The notes: generated by a model from the sequence alone, not told the origin. A stretch of 64,000 bases of DNA from Lichenicola sp964249915 (GCA_964249915.1 CAXUEL010000001.1:22839-86838), one strand, 5' to 3'; positions 40,492 through 48,952 are shown, counted from the first letter of the stretch. Numbers and translations are program-made.

Positions 40492-40518
40492 CTGAACAGG
40501 TCACTGATGAGGATTGTT

Positions 40519-43122
40519 TTACCAGGCAGGCCCCGCCCCCGGCCCGGTGAGCTGCCAGGTTCCGATGCCATCCCTCAGCGGACCCTTCGATATCTGCATC
40601 CCTCCGACGATCCGGCCGCTGCTCGACGTCAGCCAGCGGCCCAGGCGGCGGGTCGTGACTACGCGGCCATCGCCTGCCACCACCATCAGTGCTTCCCGCA
40701 GGTCTGCACGAAGCAGCGCGGTTCCGCCGTCTTCGGTCGGGCGGGTCTCATATGCAGCCGCGACGATTTCCCGAGACGTGTAGGAACCCTGCCCCAGCGT
40801 GTCCCTCCACTGCACCAGCAACGAAGTCAGCGCGTCGAGTTGCGGATCCATCTCGCGGGTGATGGACATCGTCTCGGTCGCATCGGCTTCGCCGAGCCAG
40901 AGCAGCGCGTCACGGACCGTGCGGCTCCACTCCGCGAATGACCCCAGCGGTGTCGCCTGCTGCGGTCTCCCGGCGACATGGTAGGCTCGGAGCACGGTCA
41001 GCGCAGCGACCACATACTCACCGCGGGCAGCCTTCATCTTTGCCACCGGGTGGAAATCGAACTTTCGCTCTTCCGGACGCTCGACCTGCGGGTCGATTCG
41101 GCACAGCAGCGTGCGCCTGGTCATATCCCCTTCGATTACGAGGTTGTTCCCGGTCGCCGCGACCAGCGCCGCAGTCGGCACCTCGGGTGCTTCGGACCGT
41201 CCCAGGATGCGAGGGCGCACTGTGGTCTGCGTGAGAAGCTGGCAGAGAAGGTCGCCGCCTACGGGTAAACGGCAGTTGTCCAACGAAATCACCGGGCTAC
41301 CGCCAAGAAGCGCAGCACCCAGGCGCTTCTCTGTCTCCTCTTCCGTGCGCCCCTGGGCAAGCACACCGCACTCACGGCCAGTCGCCAGGATTGCGCAGAG
41401 GTCCACGCACAAGGACTTGCCGGAACCGGCGGTCGGTGCCGAGAAGGCATGCATCGGTGCGGTCGGCAATGCCTGGCGCACCACGGCGGTCAATAGCCCG
41501 GACAGCGCGACGGCACGGTCGGCCACGGACACGAACGGGAACGTGGCCACCAGGTCGACCAACTTCTTCAAGGCGACGGCCGCGTCCTCCCGGGTTGGGG
41601 ATTGCGGCACCTTCGGGAAAACGGCGCCCTGCGGGTCGAAGAGGAGGCCGGTGGCCTGGTCGTAGCCCGGCTGGTCCAGGATGCTGCCGTCCGGCCGCAG
41701 GGTCGGTGCACCGATGACACCGGCCAGAACGGGCAGCTTAAGACGCCCAGCACGCTCGGATAGCGTACGCGCCGCCCACATCGGCGGCATGCATCGGACG
41801 ACGTCATCCTTGCGGGCATCGTGCCGCTCCCACACGGCGGCTGCAGCCAGGTGCTCGAGCAAGGCATGGTCCTGGACTCCGTAGATGCGCTGGGCGCTGA
41901 TTTCGCGGCCGGTCGCCGTGACCACCGGTGTTTCGCCAATAGCCACGATTTGGCCACCGCGCTGGTAGACACCGCGTCTGGAGGAGACCAGGGCCTTTTC
42001 GGCGGCGTTGACGACGCTCTCGATCTCGCCGGAAGCGAGCATGATGACCGGCAGGCCGGACGCGGCGGACTCGGCTTGGGCCACCTTGGCCTTCGACACC
42101 GACCTTCTATCCGGCTTGACCTCGCCCGCCTGGATGCGCGCCGCAAGACGCTGGACCCGGCCGCCGACCTCGCGTGCTAGACCTGCTGGAGCCCACCTGC
42201 CATCGCACACCGCAGCTCCGGCGAACTCCTTGGCGATCGAGGAGCACAGGTCGCCGAGCACGCCCTCCAGTTCAGCACCCTCGGCCGCCAGGATTGCCTC
42301 TCCCGACGCGCGGACCCTCGCCCAGACTAGGTCAGACAGCAGCTTCTCGCGTCCGTCGCTGACCGCCGCCTCGCCCGGCTTGCGCGCTGACAGCGCGGGC
42401 AGCGAAAACCCGCCGAACGGGAGCACCGGCGACCTAGCGAACGGGAAGCGGGCGTCCACGGCGCTCAGGAAGCGATCCACCTCGGCCGAGGTGACTTCCG
42501 GGGCGAGCTGGGGTCCATCGAACATCGGTGTCGCGGACCCGACCCACTTGAAATACTGGCCAGTCTTGTGATGGCGGCCGTGCATCGTGATGAGCTTGCC
42601 GGACCCGAGGATTTCCAGGCCGTGCTCGCCCGCCGTGCCGTCCGCGTCCGCCAGTCGCTTCGACACCGAGCGCACTGTATCGCCCGCAGCATGCCTATAG
42701 ATAAGCGCTATTTTCGGCGCGCGGCCGACGCGCATGAACGGGGTCGCCCCAAGGATGTCCTCGGCGATGCAGACGATGGCGTCCGACATCGCAGCGTCCA
42801 TGACGTCGATATCGACCGCAAACGTGTATCCGCTGGCCGGGCCGAACACGGCGGCCACGTTGTGCGAGGCGCACTGCAGAGCGCAGTCCCGGAGGAACGT
42901 CGCGGTCGGCGGCGTGTTAGCGAGGTCGAATTCCTCGCTCCACTTGATTACGCGGCCGTGGATCTTGCCTGGCATGCGACGCTCGCCCGAGGTCTCCTGA
43001 GGGAACACCGACCATCCGAGCGCGGCCATCGCGGGGCCGGAAGCGGCGAACACGTTCTCCGACATGCCGCCGAGCAGTTCTACGCCATGGTTCGTTTGGG
43101 TATCATTCTTGATTGCGCTCAC
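40519..43122 (-). CDS. Bifunctional primase-polymerase/helicase
   Basis: 867 residues from a GTG at 43122, 5 nt after GGAGG. The N-terminal half has the PrimPol pattern: AALGWSVFPQETSG, GPASGYTFAVDIDVMDAAMS (catalytic acidic residues), HKTGQYFKWVGSAT. The C-terminal half is a D5/superfamily-3-like ATPase: Walker A SAPTAGSGKS, Walker B VISLDNC, with TGNNLVIEGDMTRRTL. It primes and unwinds phage DNA at the origin. It is the largest early gene; the iteron element just downstream of it may be relevant to its function. Confidence 0.85.
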   Translation of the reverse strand: MSAIKNDTQTNHGVELLGGMSENVFAASGPAMAALGWSVFPQETSGERRMPGKIHGRVIKWSEEFDLANTPPTATFLRDCALQCASHNVAAVFGPASGYTFAVDIDVMDAAMSDAIVCIAEDILGATPFMRVGRAPKIALIYRHAAGDTVRSVSKRLADADGTAGEHGLEILGSGKLITMHGRHHKTGQYFKWVGSATPMFDGPQLAPEVTSAEVDRFLSAVDARFPFARSPVLPFGGFSLPALSARKPGEAAVSDGREKLLSDLVWARVRASGEAILAAEGAELEGVLGDLCSSIAKEFAGAAVCDGRWAPAGLAREVGGRVQRLAARIQAGEVKPDRRSVSKAKVAQAESAASGLPVIMLASGEIESVVNAAEKALVSSRRGVYQRGGQIVAIGETPVVTATGREISAQRIYGVQDHALLEHLAAAAVWERHDARKDDVVRCMPPMWAARTLSERAGRLKLPVLAGVIGAPTLRPDGSILDQPGYDQATGLLFDPQGAVFPKVPQSPTREDAAVALKKLVDLVATFPFVSVADRAVALSGLLTAVVRQALPTAPMHAFSAPTAGSGKSLCVDLCAILATGRECGVLAQGRTEEETEKRLGAALLGGSPVISLDNCRLPVGGDLLCQLLTQTTVRPRILGRSEAPEVPTAALVAATGNNLVIEGDMTRRTLLCRIDPQVERPEERKFDFHPVAKMKAARGEYVVAALTVLRAYHVAGRPQQATPLGSFAEWSRTVRDALLWLGEADATETMSITREMDPQLDALTSLLVQWRDTLGQGSYTSREIVAAAYETRPTEDGGTALLRADLREALMVVAGDGRVVTTRRLGRWLTSSSGRIVGGMQISKGPLRDGIGTWQLTGPGAGPAW

Positions 43123-43217
43123 GGTGGCCTCCGGGGCTCGTGTGTCTCTGTGGGAATACTCCCACGCGCAACCGCGATTCACCTAGGACTTCGTGCGAAC
43201 TTTTTTCGAATGCTCTT

Positions 43218-43254
43218 TTGTCAACATTGACGCCAACAGAACCAATGTTGACAA
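43218..43254. promoter_or_regulatory. Inverted TGTCAACATT operator pair
   Basis: TTGTCAACATT (43218-43228) and its exact complement (43244-43254) form an 11-bp inverted repeat with a 15-bp spacer, in the gap between the HTH gene and the primase gene. The same word is found at 1129-1138 and 1185-1194, with weaker relatives at 36420, 37428 and 38259. Confidence 0.6.
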
Positions 43255-43262
43255 CGTGCGGT

Positions 43263-43481
43263 TCAGGCCACCTCAGCCGAATCGGATCGCCGCTGCATCT
43301 CGGCGCACATCCACGCCTCTAGGCGCTCGAGTGTTGACAGTTGAGTGCCATGACCGAGGCGAAGTCGGCGCACGAGGTGGCTGTCTCCCACGGACTCGAC
43401 ACCCAAGCGGCGCTCGCTGATGCCGGTGCTTTCGCAAAATCCAGAGATACCGTCGAGAAGTTGACGCCTGATGTTGCTCAC
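43263..43481 (-). CDS. Small HTH regulator (Cro/repressor-like)
   Basis: 72 residues starting GTG: MSNIRRQLLDGISGFCESTG. The segment ISERRLGVESVGDSHLVRRLRLG followed by TQLSTLERLEAWM is a small XRE-type HTH of a kind common in alphaproteobacterial prophages. The operator pair lies just downstream of the gene and upstream of the primase, suggesting control of primase expression. Confidence 0.7.
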   Translation of the reverse strand: MSNIRRQLLDGISGFCESTGISERRLGVESVGDSHLVRRLRLGHGTQLSTLERLEAWMCAEMQRRSDSAEVA

Positions 43482-43503
43482 GGCAGCCTCCTGTTTCGAC
43501 GCG

Positions 43504-43509
43504 ATTATA
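43504..43509 (-). promoter_or_regulatory. Candidate -10 (TATAAT) for HTH-primase operon
   Basis: A perfect TATAAT on the minus strand about 25 bp before the HTH gene start. The -35 region is poor (GTACCA at 17 bp), so activator help is likely. Confidence 0.5.
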
Positions 43510-43765
43510 GATCGGATTGCTGCGTGTGGTACATCCCACGTGTGAGATTTATTGAACGACGGTTTATGTCACCTCGCTCCGCCCGGCCTGCACGCGCCAT
43601 ATCGGCCGCGACCGGAACCCGGGCACCAGGCGCGGAGGCAGCCTGCGAAAACCCGCCGACACCTGGTGCACCGAGCCGATGCCATCGGTGCCGAGATTTA
43701 CCGCATTTCAGGCTTCCATGGCGCCGGGGACGTCCTCGGACTCTCTCATCCGAAACGTCCCTCAT
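43505..43765 (-). CDS. Uncertain basic protein
   Basis: 86 residues from MRDVSDERVRGRPRRHGSLK to a stop that overlaps the TATAAT. Contains an AT-hook-like GRPRRHG but otherwise has unbalanced composition. The start lies 20 bp inside the preceding 74-residue gene. It could be a chance frame over the promoter region. Confidence 0.3.
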   Translation of the reverse strand: MRDVSDERVRGRPRRHGSLKCGKSRHRWHRLGAPGVGGFSQAASAPGARVPVAADMARAGRAERGDINRRSINLTRGMYHTQQSDL

Positions 43766-43970
43766 GCGGACACGTGCATCCCGGACACCGACGCCCAGTT
43801 TCCGACACCACGCAGCGCCCGACTTCGCGTCCCAGGCTCTCGACGACCCTCCGCAGACGCTCCAGCTCCCCGCCCGCCTCAAGCGCGCAGGCCGCACAGA
43901 TGCTTGGGCCGCCGCACCGTGCTCGGCTGCCGTCCGCGTTCGGCCGGACCCAACCGTGACTCGACATCAT
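43746..43970 (-). CDS. Small Cys-rich protein (zinc-binding candidate)
   Basis: 74 residues: HGWVRPNADGSRARCGGPSI, then CAACALEAGG, a helix and RRCPGCTCPHEG. Two CxxC-type pairs can bind zinc. Similar HGW..RCGG proteins occur in other prophages as far as I recall. The start overlaps the upstream stop (ATGA). Confidence 0.6.
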   Translation of the reverse strand: MMSSHGWVRPNADGSRARCGGPSICAACALEAGGELERLRRVVESLGREVGRCVVSETGRRCPGCTCPHEGRFG

Positions 43971-44584
43971 GCCGCCATCCCCTGGTCGACGTGCACAACG
44001 CGCGGCCGCAGCACGCCGTCCAGGCTATGGCGGTCCGCTTCGGCGTAGTGCGCGCTGAGGTCCCGGAGCACACCCGCCAGCCGGTCGGCCGCCCTCGTGA
44101 TAGCGGCGCCGCCTACGCTGCCGGTCGCCGCGGCCACTGAGGCGCGCAGCGATGTAGACAGGTGCACGTGCTTGACCAGGAGCGCCTCCGCGTCGCGGCC
44201 GAGCGCTGCTCGAACCTGGGCGAGCCTGGTCGCGGCAACGATACCTGACAGCCACCGCATCTCGGGGCCGCAGTTCGAACCGCCGGAACCGCGAATGGAG
44301 GCTGTCGCGGGGTCCACGTAAGAGGACCGCAGCGACCTCTCGTAATCGCTGACCCACCTTCCCGCGGCCGCTACTTCGCCATCCAGGATTCTGCCGGACC
44401 GCCTGAGTCCGTCCACAGGACCCGACACCCGCTGCACCCGGCGCGCGACGACATCCTCGGCATCGACCGGTCCGACATCGTAATCCGCGCCGTGCGCCCA
44501 TCGTTCGGCGGGCGCGCTGGTGATATCGATGAGTCGGGTATCGGGGCCGCCTGCTGACCCCCTCTTGCTGCGTGCCTTAGGCAT
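43967..44584 (-). CDS. Hypothetical prophage protein (DUF6456-like?)
   Basis: 205 residues starting MPKARSKRGSAGGPDTRLID, with GGAG upstream. RWAHGADYDVGPVDAEDVVA, RRVQRVSGPVDGLRRSGRIL, then AGRWVSDYERSLR and GPEMRWLSGIVAATRLAQVR; mostly helical. It resembles the DUF6456 type from alphaproteobacterial phages, though the match is weak. It is the first gene after an AT-rich promoter-like region. Confidence 0.6.
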   Translation of the reverse strand: MPKARSKRGSAGGPDTRLIDITSAPAERWAHGADYDVGPVDAEDVVARRVQRVSGPVDGLRRSGRILDGEVAAAGRWVSDYERSLRSSYVDPATASIRGSGGSNCGPEMRWLSGIVAATRLAQVRAALGRDAEALLVKHVHLSTSLRASVAAATGSVGGAAITRAADRLAGVLRDLSAHYAEADRHSLDGVLRPRVVHVDQGMAA

Positions 44585-44599
44585 TGCGGGGGTCTCCGT

Positions 44600-44690
44600 G
44601 GCGCATTTCAAGTGCGCATCACGGTTATGTTATCATATTACGTTGTAGATACCTACGAAGTCGAAACGGATATCTTCCCGGTCTAGGCCG
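44600..44690 (-). promoter_or_regulatory. AT-rich promoter region
   Basis: The 106-bp gap between the four-HTH gene and the 205-residue gene has the lowest GC in the region, with TTATGTTATCATATTACG. A TATCTA (plus TAGATA at 44646-44651) resembles the -10 of the two operator modules, but no convincing -35 was found. Confidence 0.35.
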
Positions 44691-45389
44691 TCAGGGCCTG
44701 TGGCGGACCTCGTCTATGAGCCGGGTGAGCGCTGACGCGGTCAGCCCGAGTCGCTCGCGGATTACCTCGTGCGTCAGCCCCTCGGCGACGAACGCGGATA
44801 CCCTCGACCGTAGGTGTGCGTCACGCCTTGCGGCCCAGTCAGCCTTGCCCTCGGGTGCGGCCCCGGCGAGCTGCAGGTCCTGCCACTCCCGCTCTCGAAC
44901 GGTGGGCGCCTGGGTCGCAAGGAGCGCCAGGACATCGGGCGGCCGAAGCGCGAGGCGGCGCCCGACCGTCCGGACGTCGAGGCCGTCGCCATGCACCATG
45001 TCCCACGCGATTTCGGCGGCCGTCGGCAAACGGGGAGCGGTCTCTGTCGGCGGGGGACAGCCTCTTCTGCGGGCTTCGCGAGCCAGTGCGTTCTTGATGC
45101 CATCCGCCGAGAACCCCATCCTCGCTGCGATCTGTTCCGGTGAGGCGCCCTGCTCGGCGAGCCGCCAAGCCTCGAGGATGTCGATGCGTCGCGGTCGGGG
45201 CCCTGGTGGGGCAGCGGCTTCGTTGGCGGGGGGCGCCGGTGGTTCCGGCGCGGGAGGTTCGTAGGCGGCGAGCAGGGTGAGGAGTTCGGGGATGTCGATG
45301 CTGAGCTGGACGGCGGCCTGCCTTAGCGGGATGTCGCGTTCGTTGACGAGGGCCCAGGCGGTGGTGGGAGTCGGTGGAGGCTTTGGCAT
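44691..45389 (-). CDS. Protein with four tandem HTH units
   Basis: 232 residues from MPKPPPTPTTAWALVNERDI; the start has no clear ribosome site. Four HTH-like units follow in order: DIPLRQAAVQLSIDIPELL (about 19-37), AEQGASPEQIAARMGFSADGI (about 76-96), HGDGLDVRTVGRRLALRPPDV (about 131-151), and VAEGLTHEVIRERLGLTASAL (about 204-224). Ala/Pro linkers separate them. This is an unusual array for a phage regulator. It may bind repeated DNA sites cooperatively; function unknown. Confidence 0.65.
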   Translation of the reverse strand: MPKPPPTPTTAWALVNERDIPLRQAAVQLSIDIPELLTLLAAYEPPAPEPPAPPANEAAAPPGPRPRRIDILEAWRLAEQGASPEQIAARMGFSADGIKNALAREARRRGCPPPTETAPRLPTAAEIAWDMVHGDGLDVRTVGRRLALRPPDVLALLATQAPTVREREWQDLQLAGAAPEGKADWAARRDAHLRSRVSAFVAEGLTHEVIRERLGLTASALTRLIDEVRHRP

Positions 45390-45491
45390 CCTCGATTCTG
45401 GATCGGGTGGCTGCACGCGACGAAGGGGATTCCGCTGGCGGAAACGGTACCGACGTTGTTGCGTTATCGGCGCGAACAACCGGGGCCCCCG

Positions 45492-46157
45492 ATGCCGATC
45501 CTGAGCGACGCGAACCTCGGCTTCCTGCTGAGCGAGCTGGTCAACCGGCCGACTATTGGCACCGTGAACGCTTCGGCGGCGCCAGACGTCCTGAAAGGGC
45601 TATGGTCAGCGCTCACTTTTTATCAGTGGACTCCAGCGGCTCGGCCCACCATCGACGCTGCCATCCGTGGTGCCCTGGTTCGAGTGGACATCAGCAGCCA
45701 TGCAAAAGCGATCGCTCAGACCAGAGACGCTATGCTTGGCGACCCGGATTACTACCCGTTCTGCTTGTCACCGCAGTACTGGCCAGATGCCCAGCGCAGT
45801 CATTTTCGGGGCTTGGTCACGCAGACCACCTACCAACCGCCCGGCTACTGGGGCGCTCTTGCCCGCGACGTCGTGAAGACCGTCGGTCCGGTCCTGCTCG
45901 GGGTCGCGGTCGCTTCGGCGTTGCCCGAGGAACTGGTCGGCGGGGCGGTCGCGTTGGCGGCTTCTCGGGTGGCGGGGAAGGAGCTGACCGCAGGCGTTAC
46001 TAAGGCCGTCGCGAAGCTCGCCCTCGGGACTGGACTCGCCGCAGGTGGATCGGCTGTCGCCAACGCCTTCTCGGGGCCATCCGCGTCCGACGCGGCGCAT
46101 GACACGGAGATGTGGCGGCGCTATCAGATCGAAGCGAAACGGCGGGCGATGTCATGA
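45492..46157 (+). CDS. Membrane-associated prophage protein
   Basis: 222 residues, MPILSDANLGFLLSELVNRP; the start is uncertain (in-frame TTG further upstream). The first 130 residues are soluble (TFYQWTPAARPTIDAAIRGA), then one or two hydrophobic segments (about 131-180: VVKTVGPVLLGVAVASAL, VGGAVALAASRVAG) and a charged tail. It is divergent from the four-HTH gene and coupled to the next gene (ATGA). Possibly superinfection exclusion or conversion; unproven. Confidence 0.55.
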   Translation: MPILSDANLGFLLSELVNRPTIGTVNASAAPDVLKGLWSALTFYQWTPAARPTIDAAIRGALVRVDISSHAKAIAQTRDAMLGDPDYYPFCLSPQYWPDAQRSHFRGLVTQTTYQPPGYWGALARDVVKTVGPVLLGVAVASALPEELVGGAVALAASRVAGKELTAGVTKAVAKLALGTGLAAGGSAVANAFSGPSASDAAHDTEMWRRYQIEAKRRAMS

Positions 46158-46438
46158 CGGCGGCAATCTCGCGGACGACCAGGATTCCGGCCTACACGGT
46201 GCTCGTCGCGGGCATCGTCTTCTTCTTCGCGGGGATGTCCGGGAACTCGATGCCCTTGGATGTCGTGGGATGCGCTGCGATGGCGGCAGGGACCCAGGTC
46301 CTCCTCTGGTCCGGAGCCCTCGTCGGCTACCCGAGGAAGCGGGCCGCAGCCATTCTGACCAGCATCCTCTCAACGGGCCTCGGCCTCTTCCTTGTCGGCA
46401 TCCGGCTCTACGCCGGTCCAGCCGCCTGGGCAGGCTGA
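46154..46438 (+). CDS. Small integral membrane protein
   Basis: 94 residues with three likely membrane helices (YTVLVAGIVFFFAGM, VVGCAAMAAGTQVLLWSGAL, AAAILTSILSTGLGLFLVG). Overlaps the previous gene by ATGA and converges on the integrase gene with a 31-bp overlap. Function unknown. Confidence 0.6.
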   Translation: MTAAISRTTRIPAYTVLVAGIVFFFAGMSGNSMPLDVVGCAAMAAGTQVLLWSGALVGYPRKRAAAILTSILSTGLGLFLVGIRLYAGPAAWAG

Positions 46439-47439
46439 GCCGCAGCCACTGCTCGTTCCCGCCTGATGACCGGCGCCGCCGTAACAACAGCCAGCGGCCG
46501 CGCACCCCGGCACCCTCCGCCGGGCATACGTCCGTAGTGGCGCGCCGTCTCGGTTCCCGCGTGCCCCAGCCACGCCGCGACCCGTTCGATGTCGCAACCG
46601 AATGCCACCCTGGCATCGGCACACCGCTGATGCCGGATGTCATACGCGGAGATTGCTCGCGGCAAGCTGATACCCCGGCCCAGGGAAGCCACTGCCATCG
46701 ATAAGGCCGCCGGTGAGCAAGCTGCCCCAACCCGCGCCACCCCGTCCGGTGTCGCGTCCGCAAGCTTCATCAGGTGTCCCCCCGGTCCGTCGCCGTCGTC
46801 CGCCACCACCAGCCGCCGCCACACCTGACCGGCGCCCGCCCTCACCTTCGCGCCGACCACGGACACTTCGAGCCCCGCATCCGCCCGGCGCACCGCGACT
46901 CCATAGGTCGCTTCGGCGGGTCGGCATCCCGTGACGAGGAGGATAGCGAGTCCGTGGAGGTGCCGGTGGTCGTCGTCGACGGCGGCCCTCCAGAGCTGCT
47001 GCAGCCAGTCGGCGGGCAGTTCGCGCAGCCCAGCCCGCTTGGACTTCACCGTCCGCGGCTTCGGGCCAGGAGTCCGGTGTAGGGTGTCGACATCGCCGCG
47101 CGGCAGCGGCGGCGTGCGTTCGGCCTCGGGCACCCAGGTTGCTAGCCGGTCCGCGCACTGCTCGGCAGAAATCCGGTGTTCTCGGATATCCCGCAGCGCG
47201 GTGGCCACTTCCACGATAGATTTCCTGGCCCAGGCAGCCCTGCGAACAGCAGCCGAGTTCCTGCTCTCGATGCCCGCGGTCGGCCCATGCCAAGCAACAC
47301 CGGCTTCCGCGCGCTCGGCCACCAGGCGGTCGGCGACGGTGCGGTATTCGTCCGCGGTGCTGCGTGCAATCGTGCCGAACCGGGCGTGCTCCAGCACGAC
47401 GGCGGCTCGCTGGAGGAGGTCCTGGGCATCCGGTCGCAT
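46408..47439 (-). CDS. int: Tyrosine integrase
   Basis: 343 residues. The catalytic set is visible: Arg I in VTGCRPAEATYGV (about 164-176), YDIRHQRCADARVAF (box II, where the usual HxLRH is YDIRH), and WLGHAGTETARHYGRM (His-x and Tyr nucleophile, about 292-307). N-terminal SAM-like core-binding domain. It integrates the phage at tRNA-Glu. The missing first box II His is noted, but a Tyr is tolerated in some phage integrases. Confidence 0.85.
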   Translation of the reverse strand: MRPDAQDLLQRAAVVLEHARFGTIARSTADEYRTVADRLVAERAEAGVAWHGPTAGIESRNSAAVRRAAWARKSIVEVATALRDIREHRISAEQCADRLATWVPEAERTPPLPRGDVDTLHRTPGPKPRTVKSKRAGLRELPADWLQQLWRAAVDDDHRHLHGLAILLVTGCRPAEATYGVAVRRADAGLEVSVVGAKVRAGAGQVWRRLVVADDGDGPGGHLMKLADATPDGVARVGAACSPAALSMAVASLGRGISLPRAISAYDIRHQRCADARVAFGCDIERVAAWLGHAGTETARHYGRMPGGGCRGARPLAVVTAAPVIRRERAVAAAQPAQAAGPA

Positions 47440-47564
47440 GACAAGGCATCCTTTTTCCAGGAAAGCCTATGATGCGGCAAAGAGATGCAAGAGATTGCAG
47501 AGAGCGTGTGAAACACAAATCGTCTGCTCGTGCAACAAAGGTTTCAAGGCACTAGGAATAGCCG

Positions 47565-47618
47565 TTTACGGTGCAGCTACCCGGTGTACATACCGTAAAT
47601 GCACCGTGTGGATACCGT
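47565..47618. other. Arm-type repeat cluster upstream of integrase
   Basis: In the 353-bp gene-free gap 47440-47792, ACCGT occurs at 47592, 47603 and 47614, exactly 11 bp apart, preceded by an inverted copy at 47568-47572 so that TTTACGGT (47565-47572) mirrors ACCGTAAA (47592-47599). This phased layout is typical of integrase arm or excisionase sites, and may double as the int promoter operator. Confidence 0.55.
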
Positions 47619-47792
47619 GAGTCGCGGTCTTCGAGGCGTGGGCAGAGGCCGACGTCGGCTCGTCAGCCTGCCTGACGCTTGAAAAACAGATCTGGATGGA
47701 AAATAGCGGAGAGGGCATCCTCTCCGCGCCAGGCGACCCTCCCGTCCGGGCCGCCTTCTCGTCAGGGCCGCCTCCAGCATTGAGGCTGCCCC

Positions 47793-48029
47793 ATGCTAGA
47801 AGCGCCCGACAAGGCCGAGGACCTCATCGTGGCCGACGACCGCCTCGACAAGCCTGTCAGCTCGCCGTCGATTGACCGAGGCCCTGGCCGCCCCAGGGAC
47901 CGGTTCCTCCGACGGCTACTCGTATACGGGATGCTGATCTCTGATCGTCAGAACGTCCGCACAAAACCTTCTCGATTTATGAGGCCGATTTACGAGGCTC
48001 TCCATCGCACCTTGCAACGCAGACGCTGA
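47793..48029 (+). CDS. Uncertain small protein
   Basis: 78 residues, MLEAPDKAEDLIVADDRLDK, with GAGG 8 nt upstream and an AT-hook-like GPGRPRD; strongly basic C-terminus. No family recognised and composition is unbalanced, so it may be a chance frame in the attachment region. Confidence 0.35.
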   Translation: MLEAPDKAEDLIVADDRLDKPVSSPSIDRGPGRPRDRFLRRLLVYGMLISDRQNVRTKPSRFMRPIYEALHRTLQRRR

Positions 48030-48291
48030 TGGTCGCCGCCCGGCACGCGGCATCCGGATACTCGCTCTTGTGGTTGGCCTCCGGCGGCTCTACCCCACTC
48101 CCAGCGGCCCACGGGGCATATGCCCGGTTCACGGTTAGGCCAGACGACCTCGACGCCGAAGGATTGCACTAGCGAACGGGCCTCTGAAAAAGCGGAGGCG
48201 GCCCGTTATCAGGTAGCCTTCCATGGACAGGCGCGTCGTCGTTGTAGTCGCCGTCGAGCTGCTACCTCTCCGTCTCCTGTCCGAGCGCTGC

Positions 48292-48501
48292 CTATGCCTT
48301 GCCAGCCAGAGGGTCATCGCAAAGCACTCCATCCATGCCGTGATCGAACGCGCGGTCATGGCCACCCTTGTAGGGCTTCCATCGTCCGTCGCTGCCCAGC
48401 ACGTCGTCGATCGCTTTACCCGGACCCTTGCGGCGGCGGTAGTATTGGTTGTCGCGGTACAGGAACTCGTGTTCTGCGTCGCTCTGCAGACCTTTCGTCA
48501 T
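48292..48501 (-). CDS. Small hypothetical protein near attachment site
   Basis: 69 residues, MTKGLQSDAEHEFLYRDNQY, with GGAG 9 nt upstream. YYRRRKGPGKAIDDVLGSDG, then RWKPYKGGHDRAFDHGMDGV. Charged and protein-like, with codon pattern better than the opposite frame. No family recognised. It lies between integrase and the tRNA fragment. Confidence 0.6.
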   Translation of the reverse strand: MTKGLQSDAEHEFLYRDNQYYRRRKGPGKAIDDVLGSDGRWKPYKGGHDRAFDHGMDGVLCDDPLAGKA

Positions 48502-48527
48502 GACGTCGTCTCCAGATGGCTTGTGGC

Positions 48528-48716
48528 TTAACTAGCGGTTTCGCCGCTGGTCTTCCGATTCAGGATGCAACTCTTCTCCCAATCGCGGTAGGCTTCTTGT
48601 CTGCCGGTTGCCCATCCTTTCGACTTGGCGTACCCGTTGTTCGACGCCACAACAGCCCATCCCCCGGCTTGCACCCGGGTGGATGATGTTCTGCTTTCGT
48701 TCCGGTGGCAAGACAC
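48528..48716 (-). CDS. Uncertain small protein
   Basis: 62 residues, MSCHRNESRTSSTRVQAGGW and WATGRQEAYRDWEKSCILNR. The second half looks protein-like, but start and function are unclear. Confidence 0.35.
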   Translation of the reverse strand: MSCHRNESRTSSTRVQAGGWAVVASNNGYAKSKGWATGRQEAYRDWEKSCILNRKTSGETAS

Positions 48717-48903
48717 GCCGATTTGGGCCAGCGTTCAGGGACACAGAGCAAGTCACCGCTCCCGGCCAGCACCAGCGTTCCATGGTCCAATTTTGGTCCA
48801 ATCAGCCCGAGATGACCGGTGATGCGTGGTGATATCGCGTGATGAACTCTGCCAACCAAAACAGCGGCTTAGCGAAATGACGCAGTCCTGCTCTCGACCC
48901 CGA

Positions 48904-48952
48904 CCGCCCTCTCACGGCGGTAACAGGGGTTCGAATCCCCTACGGGACGCCA
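48904..48952 (+). other. attR: 3' fragment of tRNA-Glu(CUC)
   Basis: Anticodon arm CCGCC-CTCTCAC-GGCGG (anticodon CUC at 48911-48913), T-arm AGGGG-TTCGAAT-CCCCT, acceptor 3' strand ACGGGAC, discriminator G and CCA (48950-48952). The 5' half (acceptor GTCCCGT and D-arm) is absent upstream. This is the duplicated 3' part left when a phage integrates into a tRNA gene, so it marks the right prophage end. The intact tRNA should lie at the left end. Confidence 0.85.

Noticed and set aside
48860..48952. Intact tRNA gene
   Set aside because: No acceptor 5' strand GTCCCGT or D-arm is present upstream of the anticodon arm. Only the 3' part exists.
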